A stretch of 26,055 nt of DNA from an uncultured Mucilaginibacter sp. (GCF_946479965.1 NZ_CAMLHX010000058.1:1-26055); one strand, 5' to 3'; counted from the first letter of the stretch, positions 6,923-15,309 are shown. A program made the numbers and translations. The notes: generated from the letters alone by a model not told the origin.

Positions 6923-9223
6923 CTATCTAGGCGGGCCACCAGGTCCACCGAAACCTCTGCCACGTAATACCGGGCGGATAGTATCCAGTTCTGCCATTGT
7001 ATAGACAGCTGTTCTTGCAGCGGTAGCTTTCCTAACGGTTGCAACGTCTTCAGGCAAAACTACAGTTCCTTTGTTGCCAAAATCACTGCGGATATAGCTC
7101 AATACAGACGCTATATAATCATCATCGTTACCGCCTAAAGCCGGCATAGCATCCGGGTAAGTAGTACCGCGGATAGGGCCCGTTAAGCCATGTAATAATG
7201 TACGGATCAATTTCTCAGGCCCAAATGCATTAACATCAGGGTTACCTGCAAGCGCCGGAGCTGTAGAGCTTCCGCCACCAATAACCACACCCTTACCATC
7301 AGTACCATGGCAGGTAAAGCAAAGTTGCTTATAAATTACCTGGCCCTGGCCTACTAACTTGGCGCTTTGAGCACTCAAAGCTGCCTGGCGTGCTGCCTGT
7401 TCGGCTTTGGCTTTAAGTTTAGTTTCTCTTGAGTTTTGCGATAAAGCAAGCATCGGATCGTTGGGATTATTCTTGATCAGATCAGCAATGATCTTTTTAG
7501 ATTTATCAGAATCAACAAAACGCATGCTCAGCATTAATTGGAAGCGAACATCCGCATCCGGGTCATTCATCATAGTAGCTAACTGATCAATAGCTTTTGG
7601 ATCTGTTTTCATCATATCCTCGCCTATCCACGCTACAGTTTTACGAACGCGTGCGTCGTTATCTTTCATAGCCGCTGTCCAGGTAGCGTTATCCAGTGAT
7701 CCCATGCCGTTCAATGTCCACAATGCGTGGATACGTGTAAGGTGGTTAGCACCCGGATCAAGTGCCATTTTTTGCAGAGTTGGAACAACCGATTTATCAT
7801 TACGGATAACCAGCAATTTTTGTGCTTCATCTCTCCACCAGCCATTGCTGGTATTGGTTAAATGCTGCACTAACTGTGCACTGGTCTCGGTGTATAAGTT
7901 AAATTTCTTTTTGAAATCCGGCTTGTAATCGTCATGCACTAAACGGAAGATACGGCCGCGACCAATATTTTTTTGCAGGCCTTTGTCTTCAATTTTACCA
8001 CGTAGGAAGGTTCCTTTTCTGGTCCAGTTACTTTCCTGGATAATCCCGTGGTACATATCCACAATATATAAACTACCATCCGGACCTGTTGCGGTGTTAA
8101 CCGGGCGGAAGTTGATATCTGTCGAGCCAATAAACTCTTGCTTGTCATAAGCGTTACGCAGGGTTACTTTACCATTGGTATTGGTAACCTTAGCGCGGCG
8201 AATGATACGACCTACAGGCTCAGGAATTAACAGATCTCCGTACAGATCTTTAGGCAGCATGTTGCCGCGATAGATTGACTGACCTGCAACTGCAGTAAAG
8301 TGATTAAGCGTGCTGTCTGTAGAACGTAAGCGAATTGGGCCGCCCTGAACGTCAGGAGTGGTTACAATTGGCCAAACCTCCTGGAATTCAGCGTCAAACT
8401 GATCCTTGGCATCTAACTGACCATAATGAATATTCTGTTGGAAATCGCGCGCAGGAGTTTCAGAACCCGCGTTTGAGAAGAACAAGCGGCCATAATCATC
8501 ATGCGTTAAACCCCATTGCGGTGGTACGCCTTCCTGTATCTCCTCGCCTATTACTTTTTCGCCTTGTAATGTAAAACGAACCGGATCATAAGTAACATAC
8601 ATGCGGTTATCTAAATTCCAGATCAAACCACTTTTTTGGTGCTCCAGGTTATTGTTGTTACCAACTGTCGGGCTGGTGTAAACTGTCGTCTTTTTATCAG
8701 AAACGCCGTCGCCGTTAGTATCCTGGAAACAAAATACATCATTCGTCCAGGTAAGGTTTACCAATAAGCGGCCATTATCAAGTGGCTGCAGTGTTCTTGG
8801 CAGTACTATATTTTCAACGTAAACGGTCATTTTATCCATCACACCGTCGCCGTTGGTATCTTCCAAAAGCTTGATCTTACATTTTTCGTCACGCTGACCA
8901 TTTCCGTCAGCATCAGTCATGTAGGTATTCATTTCGGCTACGTACATTCTGCCTGCGCCATCCCATGCAATGGCAACCGGTTGGCTTACCATTGGTTCTG
9001 AAGCTACCAACTGCAGGTGATACCCGGCAGGTAGGTAAATGTGCTTCATCTCTTCTTCAGGCGACTTTGGCGTAGGATCAGGGTGCATATTCACCTTTAT
9101 CCGACCTGCGGCATCGCGCTCTACAGGGTATTGTGTAGCATACTTTTGAGACGACTTACAGGTATAAAAAGCCACTGCCGATAAGCAGGCTATACCCAAA
9201 AGCCATTTGTTATTATTTTTCAT
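6923..9223 (-). CDS. PVC-type c-haem dehydrogenase-like protein (propeller, HEAT repeats, cytochrome c)
   Basis: 766 residues, exported. Residues 1-22 form a signal peptide ending FYTC, possibly a lipoprotein, although Thr before the Cys is not ideal. Residues about 60-420 form a glucose/sorbosone-dehydrogenase-like beta-propeller (DUF7133/membrane-bound dehydrogenase type) containing three Ca-binding-like Asp loops: DADGNGQRD (104-112), DTNGDGVMD (122-130) and DTNGDGVSD (168-176). HEAT-like helices cover about 450-610. A cytochrome c domain has CFTCH (635-639) with M693 as likely axial ligand. The likely role is periplasmic oxidation of a sugar or polyol with electrons passed to haem c; the substrate is unknown. 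The ThuA-domain gene lies 45 bases upstream and the small cytochrome c gene beyond it. The Gly/Arg/Pro-rich C-terminal tail is unusual. Confidence 0.82.
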   Translation of the reverse strand: MKNNNKWLLGIACLSAVAFYTCKSSQKYATQYPVERDAAGRIKVNMHPDPTPKSPEEEMKHIYLPAGYHLQLVASEPMVSQPVAIAWDGAGRMYVAEMNTYMTDADGNGQRDEKCKIKLLEDTNGDGVMDKMTVYVENIVLPRTLQPLDNGRLLVNLTWTNDVFCFQDTNGDGVSDKKTTVYTSPTVGNNNNLEHQKSGLIWNLDNRMYVTYDPVRFTLQGEKVIGEEIQEGVPPQWGLTHDDYGRLFFSNAGSETPARDFQQNIHYGQLDAKDQFDAEFQEVWPIVTTPDVQGGPIRLRSTDSTLNHFTAVAGQSIYRGNMLPKDLYGDLLIPEPVGRIIRRAKVTNTNGKVTLRNAYDKQEFIGSTDINFRPVNTATGPDGSLYIVDMYHGIIQESNWTRKGTFLRGKIEDKGLQKNIGRGRIFRLVHDDYKPDFKKKFNLYTETSAQLVQHLTNTSNGWWRDEAQKLLVIRNDKSVVPTLQKMALDPGANHLTRIHALWTLNGMGSLDNATWTAAMKDNDARVRKTVAWIGEDMMKTDPKAIDQLATMMNDPDADVRFQLMLSMRFVDSDKSKKIIADLIKNNPNDPMLALSQNSRETKLKAKAEQAARQAALSAQSAKLVGQGQVIYKQLCFTCHGTDGKGVVIGGGSSTAPALAGNPDVNAFGPEKLIRTLLHGLTGPIRGTTYPDAMPALGGNDDDYIASVLSYIRSDFGNKGTVVLPEDVATVRKATAARTAVYTMAELDTIRPVLRGRGFGGPGGPPR

Positions 9224-9268
9224 TATTAAAGGTTATATATAGTTTTTAGTTTCTCGGGAATCTGAATC

Positions 9269-10057
9269 TTATTGCATTTTTTTTCTACCGATGGCGTATT
9301 CAATACCACCTAAAATATGTTGCAATACAAAAGGCTCGTCGAAAGCGGCTGGGTCATGCCCTAAAGCTGTATAAAAAGAACGGCCGCCATCAAAATCATG
9401 CCACCAGGCTAAAGGATGATCGCCCATCTTTGCACCTGCATTTCTTCCGTCATAAGTACCGGCAGGTGTTGAAGCTTCGTCTAATTTTAGCAATACATTC
9501 ACATCTTTTGGCGCATAAGTATAAGCGTACCACTCATCTTTTCTTTCCCAACGAGCCGGCAACATTTTGGTCGCTATTGAGGTTTTGTCAACAACGTCAA
9601 TAGTTGCTAACGGAACACCCATTGGATGTTGTTTAAAATACGCACCTACCAGGTCGCCGTACCACTGCCATTGCTTTTCGGCGTCGCTGGCAGCGTGTAT
9701 GCCAACATAACCTCCGCCGTGTTGGATAAACTTTTTCAAAGCATCCTTTTGCGCATCTGTCTTAAAAAAGTCACCTGTGGTGCTTACGAAAACAACTGCT
9801 GCATATTGCTTCAGGTTAGCATCATTAAAATCATCGATGTCAAATGTAACTACAACATCAAATTTATTTGCTTTACCCAATTTTTGCACGGCAGCCACAC
9901 CAGCCGGTATGGATGTATGCACAAATGCCGCCGGTAACCCGAAAACCAAAACTTTTGGATCTTTGGCCAATGCCGCGTTAAAGTTAAATACCGATAAAAC
10001 AACTATAGCAGCTACTATAAGTAAGCCGTATGATTTGCCCTGTTTTTTTGTGTACAT
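9269..10057 (-). CDS. Secreted ThuA-domain protein
   Basis: 262 residues. An N-terminal signal peptide (hydrophobic about 11-31, ending AALA) precedes one ThuA-like domain (PF06283), a glutamine-amidotransferase-like fold. Family marks include LVFGLPAAFVHTSIPAGVAAV near the start, FVSTTGDFF, FIQHGGGYVGIHAASDAE, WYAYTYAPKDVNVLLKLDE, HPLAWWHDFDGGRSFYTALGH and a C-terminal HILGGIEYAIG. ThuA proteins are linked to oxidation or isomerisation of trehalose-type sugars (3-keto-sugar metabolism) in some bacteria; the activity of secreted Bacteroidota members is not established. It is 45 bases upstream of the propeller/cytochrome c gene, so the two are probably co-transcribed. No classical nucleophile Cys is seen. 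Confidence 0.88.
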   Translation of the reverse strand: MYTKKQGKSYGLLIVAAIVVLSVFNFNAALAKDPKVLVFGLPAAFVHTSIPAGVAAVQKLGKANKFDVVVTFDIDDFNDANLKQYAAVVFVSTTGDFFKTDAQKDALKKFIQHGGGYVGIHAASDAEKQWQWYGDLVGAYFKQHPMGVPLATIDVVDKTSIATKMLPARWERKDEWYAYTYAPKDVNVLLKLDEASTPAGTYDGRNAGAKMGDHPLAWWHDFDGGRSFYTALGHDPAAFDEPFVLQHILGGIEYAIGRKKMQ

Positions 10058-10172
10058 GATTATTTATATAATTTAAGTTTATAGTGGTTTCTATTGGTTG
10101 CATTTCGCAGAAAGGTTAGCTCCGCGACTTGCATTGCTTAGCCGAACCGGCTAATATTAAAACGGTATTAAG

Positions 10173-10205
10173 AAAAAAGCCCTACCTATTTTAAAGGTAG
10201 AGCTT
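10173..10205 (-). terminator. Intrinsic terminator after the cytochrome c gene
   Basis: An 11-position stem with one mismatch pairs AAGCCCTACCT with AGGTAGAGCTT around a short ATTTTAA loop. The minus-strand continuation is TTTTTT, and the plus strand continues with a run of T, so the element could act in both directions. It separates the cytochrome c transcript from the ThuA gene, which would then need its own promoter in 10058-10172; I could not identify one. Confidence 0.8.
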
Positions 10206-10212
10206 TTTTTTT

Positions 10213-10614
10213 TTAGTTAAGAGACAATATATATTGTACCATCTTTTTTACATCTGCCGGAGGCAAGGATGGGTGCGGCGACATTGGTGTAGTACCCCAG
10301 TTGCCTGATCCACCTGCAATTATTTTCTTGGTCAGCATATCATAATTCGCTTCGGTTGGCGCATATTTTTTTGCTACATCATTGTAAGCAGGGCCAACCA
10401 ACGGGCCATCTACTTTATGACAAGCCAAACAATCTGATTTGGTAAGGGCCTGTTTGCCTATTACCAGGTCAGCCGCGCTTACCTTTGGCGTAGCGGTTAC
10501 TGTTGTAACTTTAGTGGTCTTTTTAACCGTGGTTTTCTTTTTGGTTTGACCAAATGACAAATTAGCAACAAGCATAGCACATATAAAACTTGTTAATACG
10601 ATAGTCCTCTTCAT
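10213..10614 (-). CDS. Periplasmic c551/c552-type cytochrome c
   Basis: 133 residues. A signal peptide (1-23) is followed by a low-complexity Lys/Thr/Val linker (about 25-45) and one class I cytochrome c domain. Haem is bound at CLACH (62-66), and the distal Met is probably M111 in TPMSPHPSLP, with the typical DVKKMVQYILSL C-terminal helix. It is a soluble or tethered electron carrier of the periplasm. Its place directly before the ThuA and haem-c dehydrogenase-like genes suggests it accepts their electrons, although a terminator lies between them. A well-formed promoter lies upstream. Confidence 0.92.
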   Translation of the reverse strand: MKRTIVLTSFICAMLVANLSFGQTKKKTTVKKTTKVTTVTATPKVSAADLVIGKQALTKSDCLACHKVDGPLVGPAYNDVAKKYAPTEANYDMLTKKIIAGGSGNWGTTPMSPHPSLPPADVKKMVQYILSLN

Positions 10615-10678
10615 TTTCCGTTAGTGTATATAATTAATTGTTGTATTACTTATTTAAAACTGCTGTAGGTTGAGCGAA

Positions 10679-10708
10679 CAAATTTAATTAATATGGGTTC
10701 AAAAACAA
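10679..10708 (-). promoter_or_regulatory. Promoter of the cytochrome c gene
   Basis: On the minus strand TTG (10706-10708) is followed after 19 bases by TAAATTTG (10679-10686), an exact match in sequence and spacing to the Bacteroidota sigma consensus. Transcription would start near 10672, about 57 bases before the ATG. Confidence 0.7.
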
Positions 10709-10992
10709 GCCCGCCCCCTTACTCAAAAACTTATTAGCTGCTTTTTTGACCTTAAAACGCGCTAAAAGTTTAAAAAGTGTTAAATAATTGCAACAATAAG
10801 GCATATACTGCCTATGTAAAGGATACACGAAGCAGTCCTTTACCCTAAAAAAAATTTCACTGTAGTATAAATGTTACCAAAATGATCGTCATTCTGAAAA
10901 CGACGGAAACGACAAGGTAGGTCCTCGGAAAAGTACATCGCCAATAAAATCGGAAGGAGATTGAAAGAATCTCAAAACTTTTAATATAAAAG
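10709..10992. other. Gene-free intergenic stretch with a hairpin and a degenerate CATTCTGA repeat-like segment
   Basis: No convincing coding frame is present between the cytochrome c promoter and the peptide gene's terminator. It contains a perfect 8-bp hairpin, GTAAAGGA (10816-10823) with TCCTTTAC (10836-10843). Next comes a segment (about 10883-10980) that begins TCGTCATTCTGAAAACGACG and ends GAAAGAATCTCAAAACTT. This recalls the degenerate 'CGTCATTCTGAA...GAAGAATCT' intergenic repeats I associate with Bacteroidota genomes. That link is from memory and would need a genome-wide search. Confidence 0.4.
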
Positions 10993-11038
10993 TTATCTGC
11001 ATAAGAAGTGTTCCCAACTTGTCTTCCTATGCAGATAA
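10993..11038 (-). terminator. Hairpin after the small peptide gene
   Basis: A 16-position stem with one mismatch pairs TTATCTGCATAAGAAG (10993-11008) with CTTCCTATGCAGATAA (11023-11038) around a 14-base loop. It lies 10 bases after the stop of the minus-strand peptide gene. The minus-strand tail is ACTTTTATATT, only moderately T-rich, so it may terminate transcription or protect the 3' end of the mRNA. Confidence 0.6.
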
Positions 11039-11048
11039 AGGTTTAGAA

Positions 11049-11288
11049 TTAACAATTTAGCCCAGAGCAGGTAACTGTGCAAAAAGTATGATACTGACGC
11101 CAAAATTGCCTAACATACTCCTGAGCAACAATACAACAATCCCCAGGAGAATTACAATCGAGTTGAGGAGTAAAAATCGATGGATCGTCGCAAGAAAAAT
11201 AACAAGTCGACGCCCAATACCCACCACTAATTGACCTCATTTGTTCTTTAGACAGCATTTTTCCGCTAGGCAATTTTAATTTTTTCAT
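11049..11288 (-). CDS. Double-glycine-leader, Cys-rich peptide precursor (bacteriocin/RiPP-like)
   Basis: 79 residues from the ATG at 11286-11288. The leader (1-23) begins MKKLKLPSGK and ends LSKEQMRSISGG, the form of GG-cleaved natural-product precursor leaders in Bacteroidota. The predicted 56-residue core begins YWAST and holds eight Cys residues, including an adjacent CC pair and a Cys at the C-terminus; it is also rich in aromatics. Such leaders are normally cut by a C39 peptidase-ABC exporter. No exporter, lanthionine synthetase or radical-SAM gene is in this window, so modification is unknown; disulfides are equally possible. A longer in-frame start at 11351 exists but would put 21 residues ahead of the leader and is rejected. 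A hairpin follows the stop. Confidence 0.75.
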   Translation of the reverse strand: MKKLKLPSGKMLSKEQMRSISGGYWASTCYFSCDDPSIFTPQLDCNSPGDCCIVAQEYVRQFWRQYHTFCTVTCSGLNC

Positions 11289-11386
11289 AATAAATAAGTT
11301 TAGATTTTCGCCTTTATAAATGGCAAAAGCGCAGCCAACCCGTTTTACCAAAGACGGGCAACTTTAGGATTTCAATATGCGCGGGG

Positions 11387-11421
11387 TATTAATAGGTTTA
11401 TTATTAATGCAAGTTATTAAT
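11387..11421. repeat. Three TATTAAT direct repeats upstream of the peptide gene
   Basis: TATTAAT occurs at 11387, 11402 and 11415, in the 171-base gap between the exonuclease gene and the peptide start. Spacings of 15 and 13 bases are not helical multiples, and the region is AT-rich, so this may be chance or a weak regulator site. Confidence 0.35.
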
Positions 11422-11459
11422 CAGTAACATATAAAGCAAATAATTTCAGAAAACTTGAT

Positions 11460-12824
11460 TTAAAAAACCACCATTCGATCCGGAAATTTTTCGCCGTAGT
11501 TCATTACCATGTTGCGGATATAATCATTGCCCGGATAAGGGGTAAGTTGGGTTTTTAATTGCTGCAGATCGTTGGTTTGAAAACCGGGTGTAATATAGCC
11601 CATGCCATAAAACTGTCCGCGCTCTACCAGTATACAGCTATGCTCATCATAATTACGGCCTTCGTCACGGATAGCAAAGGTTGGCAAAGCATTCTTTAAT
11701 CCTTCAATTGCGTTGGTTACCTTATTATTGTATTCGGCAACCGGCTGTACACCTTCGCAGGCGCAAGCGCCGGAATGAACACCTGTGCAGGCATAACTGT
11801 TGCGTTGTATAAAACAAAGCTTAGGGCAAAGCTCAAACTGGTCAATAAGGCTATGGATAATGCTGTAGCCTTCGTTTATAGAGTTGCAGGTATACACAGG
11901 CTGCAGTGCGAATTTACGCCGCTTATCAACCGCCAGTCGCATATACCCGCTCTGATCCTCAAAAACAAACAGCCCGTAAGCATGCTCAAAGCGCTTTAAC
12001 GATCGGTTATATTTTGGCCATAATCGTTTTATTTCAACCGCTTCCAGCACAAATGCTATCAGCTCGGTACCACATTCCTGAAAGGTTATCCTGTGAATAT
12101 TGCGCAAAAACTCCTGCCGCTGGGGGCCGGGGTTATTACCCGTAAAATGGCTGCAAACGCGTTTTTTTATATTACGTGCCTTACCTACGTAAATTACTTT
12201 TCCCTTTTTATCATGAAAGTAATATACGCCGGGCATCATTGGCAGCGCTTCAATATCTGTTTTTGGTAAATGCGGAGGTAATAACTGCTCTTTTGAGTTT
12301 TGCTTAAGGGCTTTTTTAATATGATCTTCCTTATCGGCACGCAGCATCATCCCAAATAACTCTGCTGTTGCCTCAGCATCGCCCAAAGCACGGTGGCGGC
12401 TTTCGTTATCAATACCTAAGCTGCGGCAAAGCCTGCCTAAACTGTAGGATGCATGACCGGGCAAAATTTTTCGTCCTAGCCTAACAGTGCAAAGCTTATT
12501 ACACGTAAGATCATACCCCGCCTGCCCCAAATGATAGCGCACAAAGGAATAATCAAAATTAACATTGTGGGCCACGAAGATCTTTCCATGAAGCAGGTGA
12601 TAAACATCGGCAGCCACGTCCTCAAAAGGCGGGGCCTGCTCTACCATATCATTGGTTATACCGGTAAGGGCGCTTATATAAATAGGAATTTCCCTGCGAG
12701 GATTTACCAGCGTGCTATAACGCTGCGTTACTTTTTTGCCATCGTGCAGGCAAATGGCTATTTCGGTGATACCATTTGCGCTGGCATGCCCCCCTGTTGT
12801 CTCAATATCTACTATGGCGTACAC
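11460..12824 (-). CDS. DEDDh exonuclease (DnaQ-like) fused to a GIY-YIG/UvrC-N endonuclease domain
   Basis: 454 residues, starting at a GTG (12822-12824); an in-frame stop lies close upstream and there is no earlier ATG, so GTG is the likely start. Residues 1-165 are a DnaQ/epsilon-type 3'-5' exonuclease: Exo I DIETTG (6-11), Exo II HNVNFD (86-91) and Exo III H144 with D149. Residues about 193-280 are a GIY-YIG nuclease: GVYYF (199-203), IYVGKARNIKKR (211-222) and a catalytic-type Glu near 261-264. A Cys cluster follows (C333, C337, C346, C354, C356), in the place of the Cys-rich segment of UvrC/Cho. It is probably a DNA-repair nuclease resembling the epsilon-Cho fusions known in other bacteria. 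Confidence 0.9.
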   Translation of the reverse strand: MYAIVDIETTGGHASANGITEIAICLHDGKKVTQRYSTLVNPRREIPIYISALTGITNDMVEQAPPFEDVAADVYHLLHGKIFVAHNVNFDYSFVRYHLGQAGYDLTCNKLCTVRLGRKILPGHASYSLGRLCRSLGIDNESRHRALGDAEATAELFGMMLRADKEDHIKKALKQNSKEQLLPPHLPKTDIEALPMMPGVYYFHDKKGKVIYVGKARNIKKRVCSHFTGNNPGPQRQEFLRNIHRITFQECGTELIAFVLEAVEIKRLWPKYNRSLKRFEHAYGLFVFEDQSGYMRLAVDKRRKFALQPVYTCNSINEGYSIIHSLIDQFELCPKLCFIQRNSYACTGVHSGACACEGVQPVAEYNNKVTNAIEGLKNALPTFAIRDEGRNYDEHSCILVERGQFYGMGYITPGFQTNDLQQLKTQLTPYPGNDYIRNMVMNYGEKFPDRMVVF

Positions 12825-12900
12825 ATGGTAAAGTTAACAAGAATTGCTAATTTATTTAGTTATGATAAAAAATAAATGCAATTTTATTTGTCCATCAATT

Positions 12901-15309
12901 TTACTTCACCGTAATCTCACCATCCCCATAAACCACCTGCTTTCCGCTGATGCCCTGCACAATTACCCTGAACTTACCGGTAATATCGCCTGTATAAAAT
13001 GAGAATGATGCCTCACCATTCTCATTAGTGGCTACGCCCGGTTTCCAAAATAAGGTAGACAGGTATTGAGTTTCTAATTGGCCATCAGGACTTCTGTTGA
13101 GGCCATAGAATTCGCGGCCGGTGTAAATGGCTAAAACTTCTTGCCCGGTTGATGTACACCCCTGGTATACGCCACCTACAATAGCCTGACCTTTAACCGG
13201 GGCATATACTCTGCTGTTTGCAGGCGTATGATAAAAGCAGTTGAGGTAGCCGGCCAGACAAACATAGTCGCCGCATTCATTACGCAGGCCGTACATAGGT
13301 CCATTGTTTTTTACCCCCTTTATGGTAACCTCATTCAAAACAATATTTTTTTGCAGGCCCTTTAACTGCTGATCCATACTGCTTTCAATACGCCCGGCAA
13401 TGCCCCAGTTTTTCAATACAGCAGCGTCTGCCACCTGTCGGTTAATTGGCTTAAAGGGATTATTTAATTGTATGGCGTAGTTTTTTTGCTCCAGCAGGTC
13501 TGTCCATACATTCACCTTCGAGCCTTCGGCTATTTCTAAAAGTTGCCGGTTGAGTGTAAAAGACCCATTAGGCTCGGTCATTACCTTATCAAAATTCTTG
13601 TTTCTGAGAACGAGTAATCTAATGGTGTCTTTAAATGGTTTACCACGATGAAGCAGATAGCCCTTAAATTCAGGCGGTGCGCCAATGCGCAAGGTATCGG
13701 CAGCTTTGCTTTGTACCAGGCCCTGCCAGGTGTACCGTCTCCATCCTTTGGTCAGAAACATATCCTCCAAAAAACTCTTGTTGGTGAAGCCCCTGCCCTG
13801 CGGATCGCGGGGTAACAGCCCCAGATCATGGTTAAGGTAAACATAGCTTTCAATATCCATTTCCTTATCGCCCTCTACCCTGCTCTCCTGTACAGCAGCA
13901 ACGGATAGCAAGCCTTGTACCGGTTTACCGTCTGCATTTTTCAACGAAACGCTTACCTGCACGCTGTCTCTCTTATTATAGACCTCTTTTTCTGTTTTAA
14001 TAACAGCGTTTACCTTTTGATTATAACGCGCGAAGAACAAGCGTTCAGCCACAGGCCTACCCTCTTCATCAAGCACCGTAACAGTGGCGACGCCTTTAGG
14101 CAATGCGGAAATAGGTAGACTAAGCTTTTTTCCATCTGCATTTGCCTGTATATCCAACAGCGCGAAATCTTCCCGGTAATTGTGGATCAATACTTTAAAC
14201 TTTCCGGGGGTCTTGCTATAAACAGTCATGGCCAGGGTGTCGTTCACCACCGCTTCATTTAAACGAAGTACCACACCTTTGCTAAGCGCATCCGCAAGCT
14301 TATAGATGCTGTCCCTGTCAAGATAATTGTTTGCCCTCACCTTGAAAGTATAGTGGCTCCCTGCCTCTGGTTTAAGCTTAAAACGTGCCACACCATAACT
14401 GTTGCTGGAGATAGTACCTACAGCTTTATCATCGCTATATAACACACCACTTAAAGATACCGGCAATCCATCGGTTGTTTTGGTTTCTAGCGCTACCGTG
14501 TTTTCAAGCCCATCAACAAGGTTGCCGCCCTCTGGGAAGAAACGCACTTTCAGTCCTTTCGCTTGCTTTTTTGGTAATTTTATGCTCAGATACAGCGTAT
14601 CATAGTTATAACTAACTTCAGTAAGCAACACGGGTTCGGTGCCGCTAAGCTGTGCTGCAGGGATGGAGATATTGGTGCTGCTTTCCTCATCAGCTAAAGT
14701 GATCTTTTGCATTTTACCCCCGCCTACTCCGTAAGTGATCACCGCTTTTCCCTTACGATCATAATCCTTAATGGTTAAACTTACGCTTGCCCTTACTGCG
14801 CCGTTATTGATGGCAGTATCCAACAGTGCAAGGCTTGCATTGAACCTGGTTTGCGAAATGCTTTTTATAGTGATGGGTTGGGAAAACATCACCACCGGTT
14901 TGCCCTGCTGATCCAACACATTGGTACAGGCATTAAACAGGTAATTGCCCGGCGGAATGTTATTAGGGACGACAACACTCCCGGCGCTCAGCCCATCTTT
15001 AATTACATGCTGTTGCTCAAAAAATATCCTGCGGTCATCTTCCCGCATTAATGAGACGGAGAGGATGTTGTGGTCGTGCATCTTTCCCAACGCGTTGTTG
15101 ATGAGGTAAGCCGAGAACCACAACGATTCATTATTGGTGTAAAGGGTTTTATCGGTATGGACGAATAATACTTCGGATGAATGTGTTTTGGAGTATAACG
15201 CCAGTTTAGCATGCAATGAATCGGTATTTAAAGCTTTGGTTTGCGACCATGCGTTGCCGGCAAAAAGCAGCAAAACAATGTATAGCAATCTTGTTAGCTT
15301 TTTCTTCAT
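12901..15309 (-). CDS. Large secreted MG2/alpha-2-macroglobulin-like protein
   Basis: 802 residues. A signal peptide (1-22) precedes repeated beta-sandwich domains. The early segment EVLFVHTDKTLYTNNESLWFSAYL resembles the MG2 domain opening of alpha-2-macroglobulin-type proteins ('vhtDk.lYrpGe.v.f'), and the C-terminal segment NENGEASFSFYTGDITGKFRVIV resembles another macroglobulin strand pattern. Between them, a region near 690-740 carries GLRNECGDYVCLAGYLNCF, with several Cys residues. No thioester CxEQ is seen. Bacteroidota encode many such proteins, usually annotated as hypothetical or carboxypeptidase-regulatory-like, and their role is unknown; cell-envelope location is likely. The gene lies 76 bases upstream of the exonuclease gene with no clear functional link. 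Confidence 0.72.
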   Translation of the reverse strand: MKKKLTRLLYIVLLLFAGNAWSQTKALNTDSLHAKLALYSKTHSSEVLFVHTDKTLYTNNESLWFSAYLINNALGKMHDHNILSVSLMREDDRRIFFEQQHVIKDGLSAGSVVVPNNIPPGNYLFNACTNVLDQQGKPVVMFSQPITIKSISQTRFNASLALLDTAINNGAVRASVSLTIKDYDRKGKAVITYGVGGGKMQKITLADEESSTNISIPAAQLSGTEPVLLTEVSYNYDTLYLSIKLPKKQAKGLKVRFFPEGGNLVDGLENTVALETKTTDGLPVSLSGVLYSDDKAVGTISSNSYGVARFKLKPEAGSHYTFKVRANNYLDRDSIYKLADALSKGVVLRLNEAVVNDTLAMTVYSKTPGKFKVLIHNYREDFALLDIQANADGKKLSLPISALPKGVATVTVLDEEGRPVAERLFFARYNQKVNAVIKTEKEVYNKRDSVQVSVSLKNADGKPVQGLLSVAAVQESRVEGDKEMDIESYVYLNHDLGLLPRDPQGRGFTNKSFLEDMFLTKGWRRYTWQGLVQSKAADTLRIGAPPEFKGYLLHRGKPFKDTIRLLVLRNKNFDKVMTEPNGSFTLNRQLLEIAEGSKVNVWTDLLEQKNYAIQLNNPFKPINRQVADAAVLKNWGIAGRIESSMDQQLKGLQKNIVLNEVTIKGVKNNGPMYGLRNECGDYVCLAGYLNCFYHTPANSRVYAPVKGQAIVGGVYQGCTSTGQEVLAIYTGREFYGLNRSPDGQLETQYLSTLFWKPGVATNENGEASFSFYTGDITGKFRVIVQGISGKQVVYGDGEITVK

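Noticed and set aside
9626..10076. Plus-strand reading frames opposite the ThuA gene and similar long frames opposite other genes
   Set aside because: They lie antisense to well-supported genes, show no recognisable motifs and have low-complexity or improbable compositions.
10816..10843. Hairpin as an intrinsic terminator
   Set aside because: The stem is perfect, but no T-tract follows on either strand and no gene ends nearby.
11289..11351. Upstream start extending the peptide gene to 100 residues
   Set aside because: It would place 21 residues before a complete MKKLKLPSGK leader. GG leaders normally start within about 25 residues of the cleavage site, so the ATG at 11288 is preferred.
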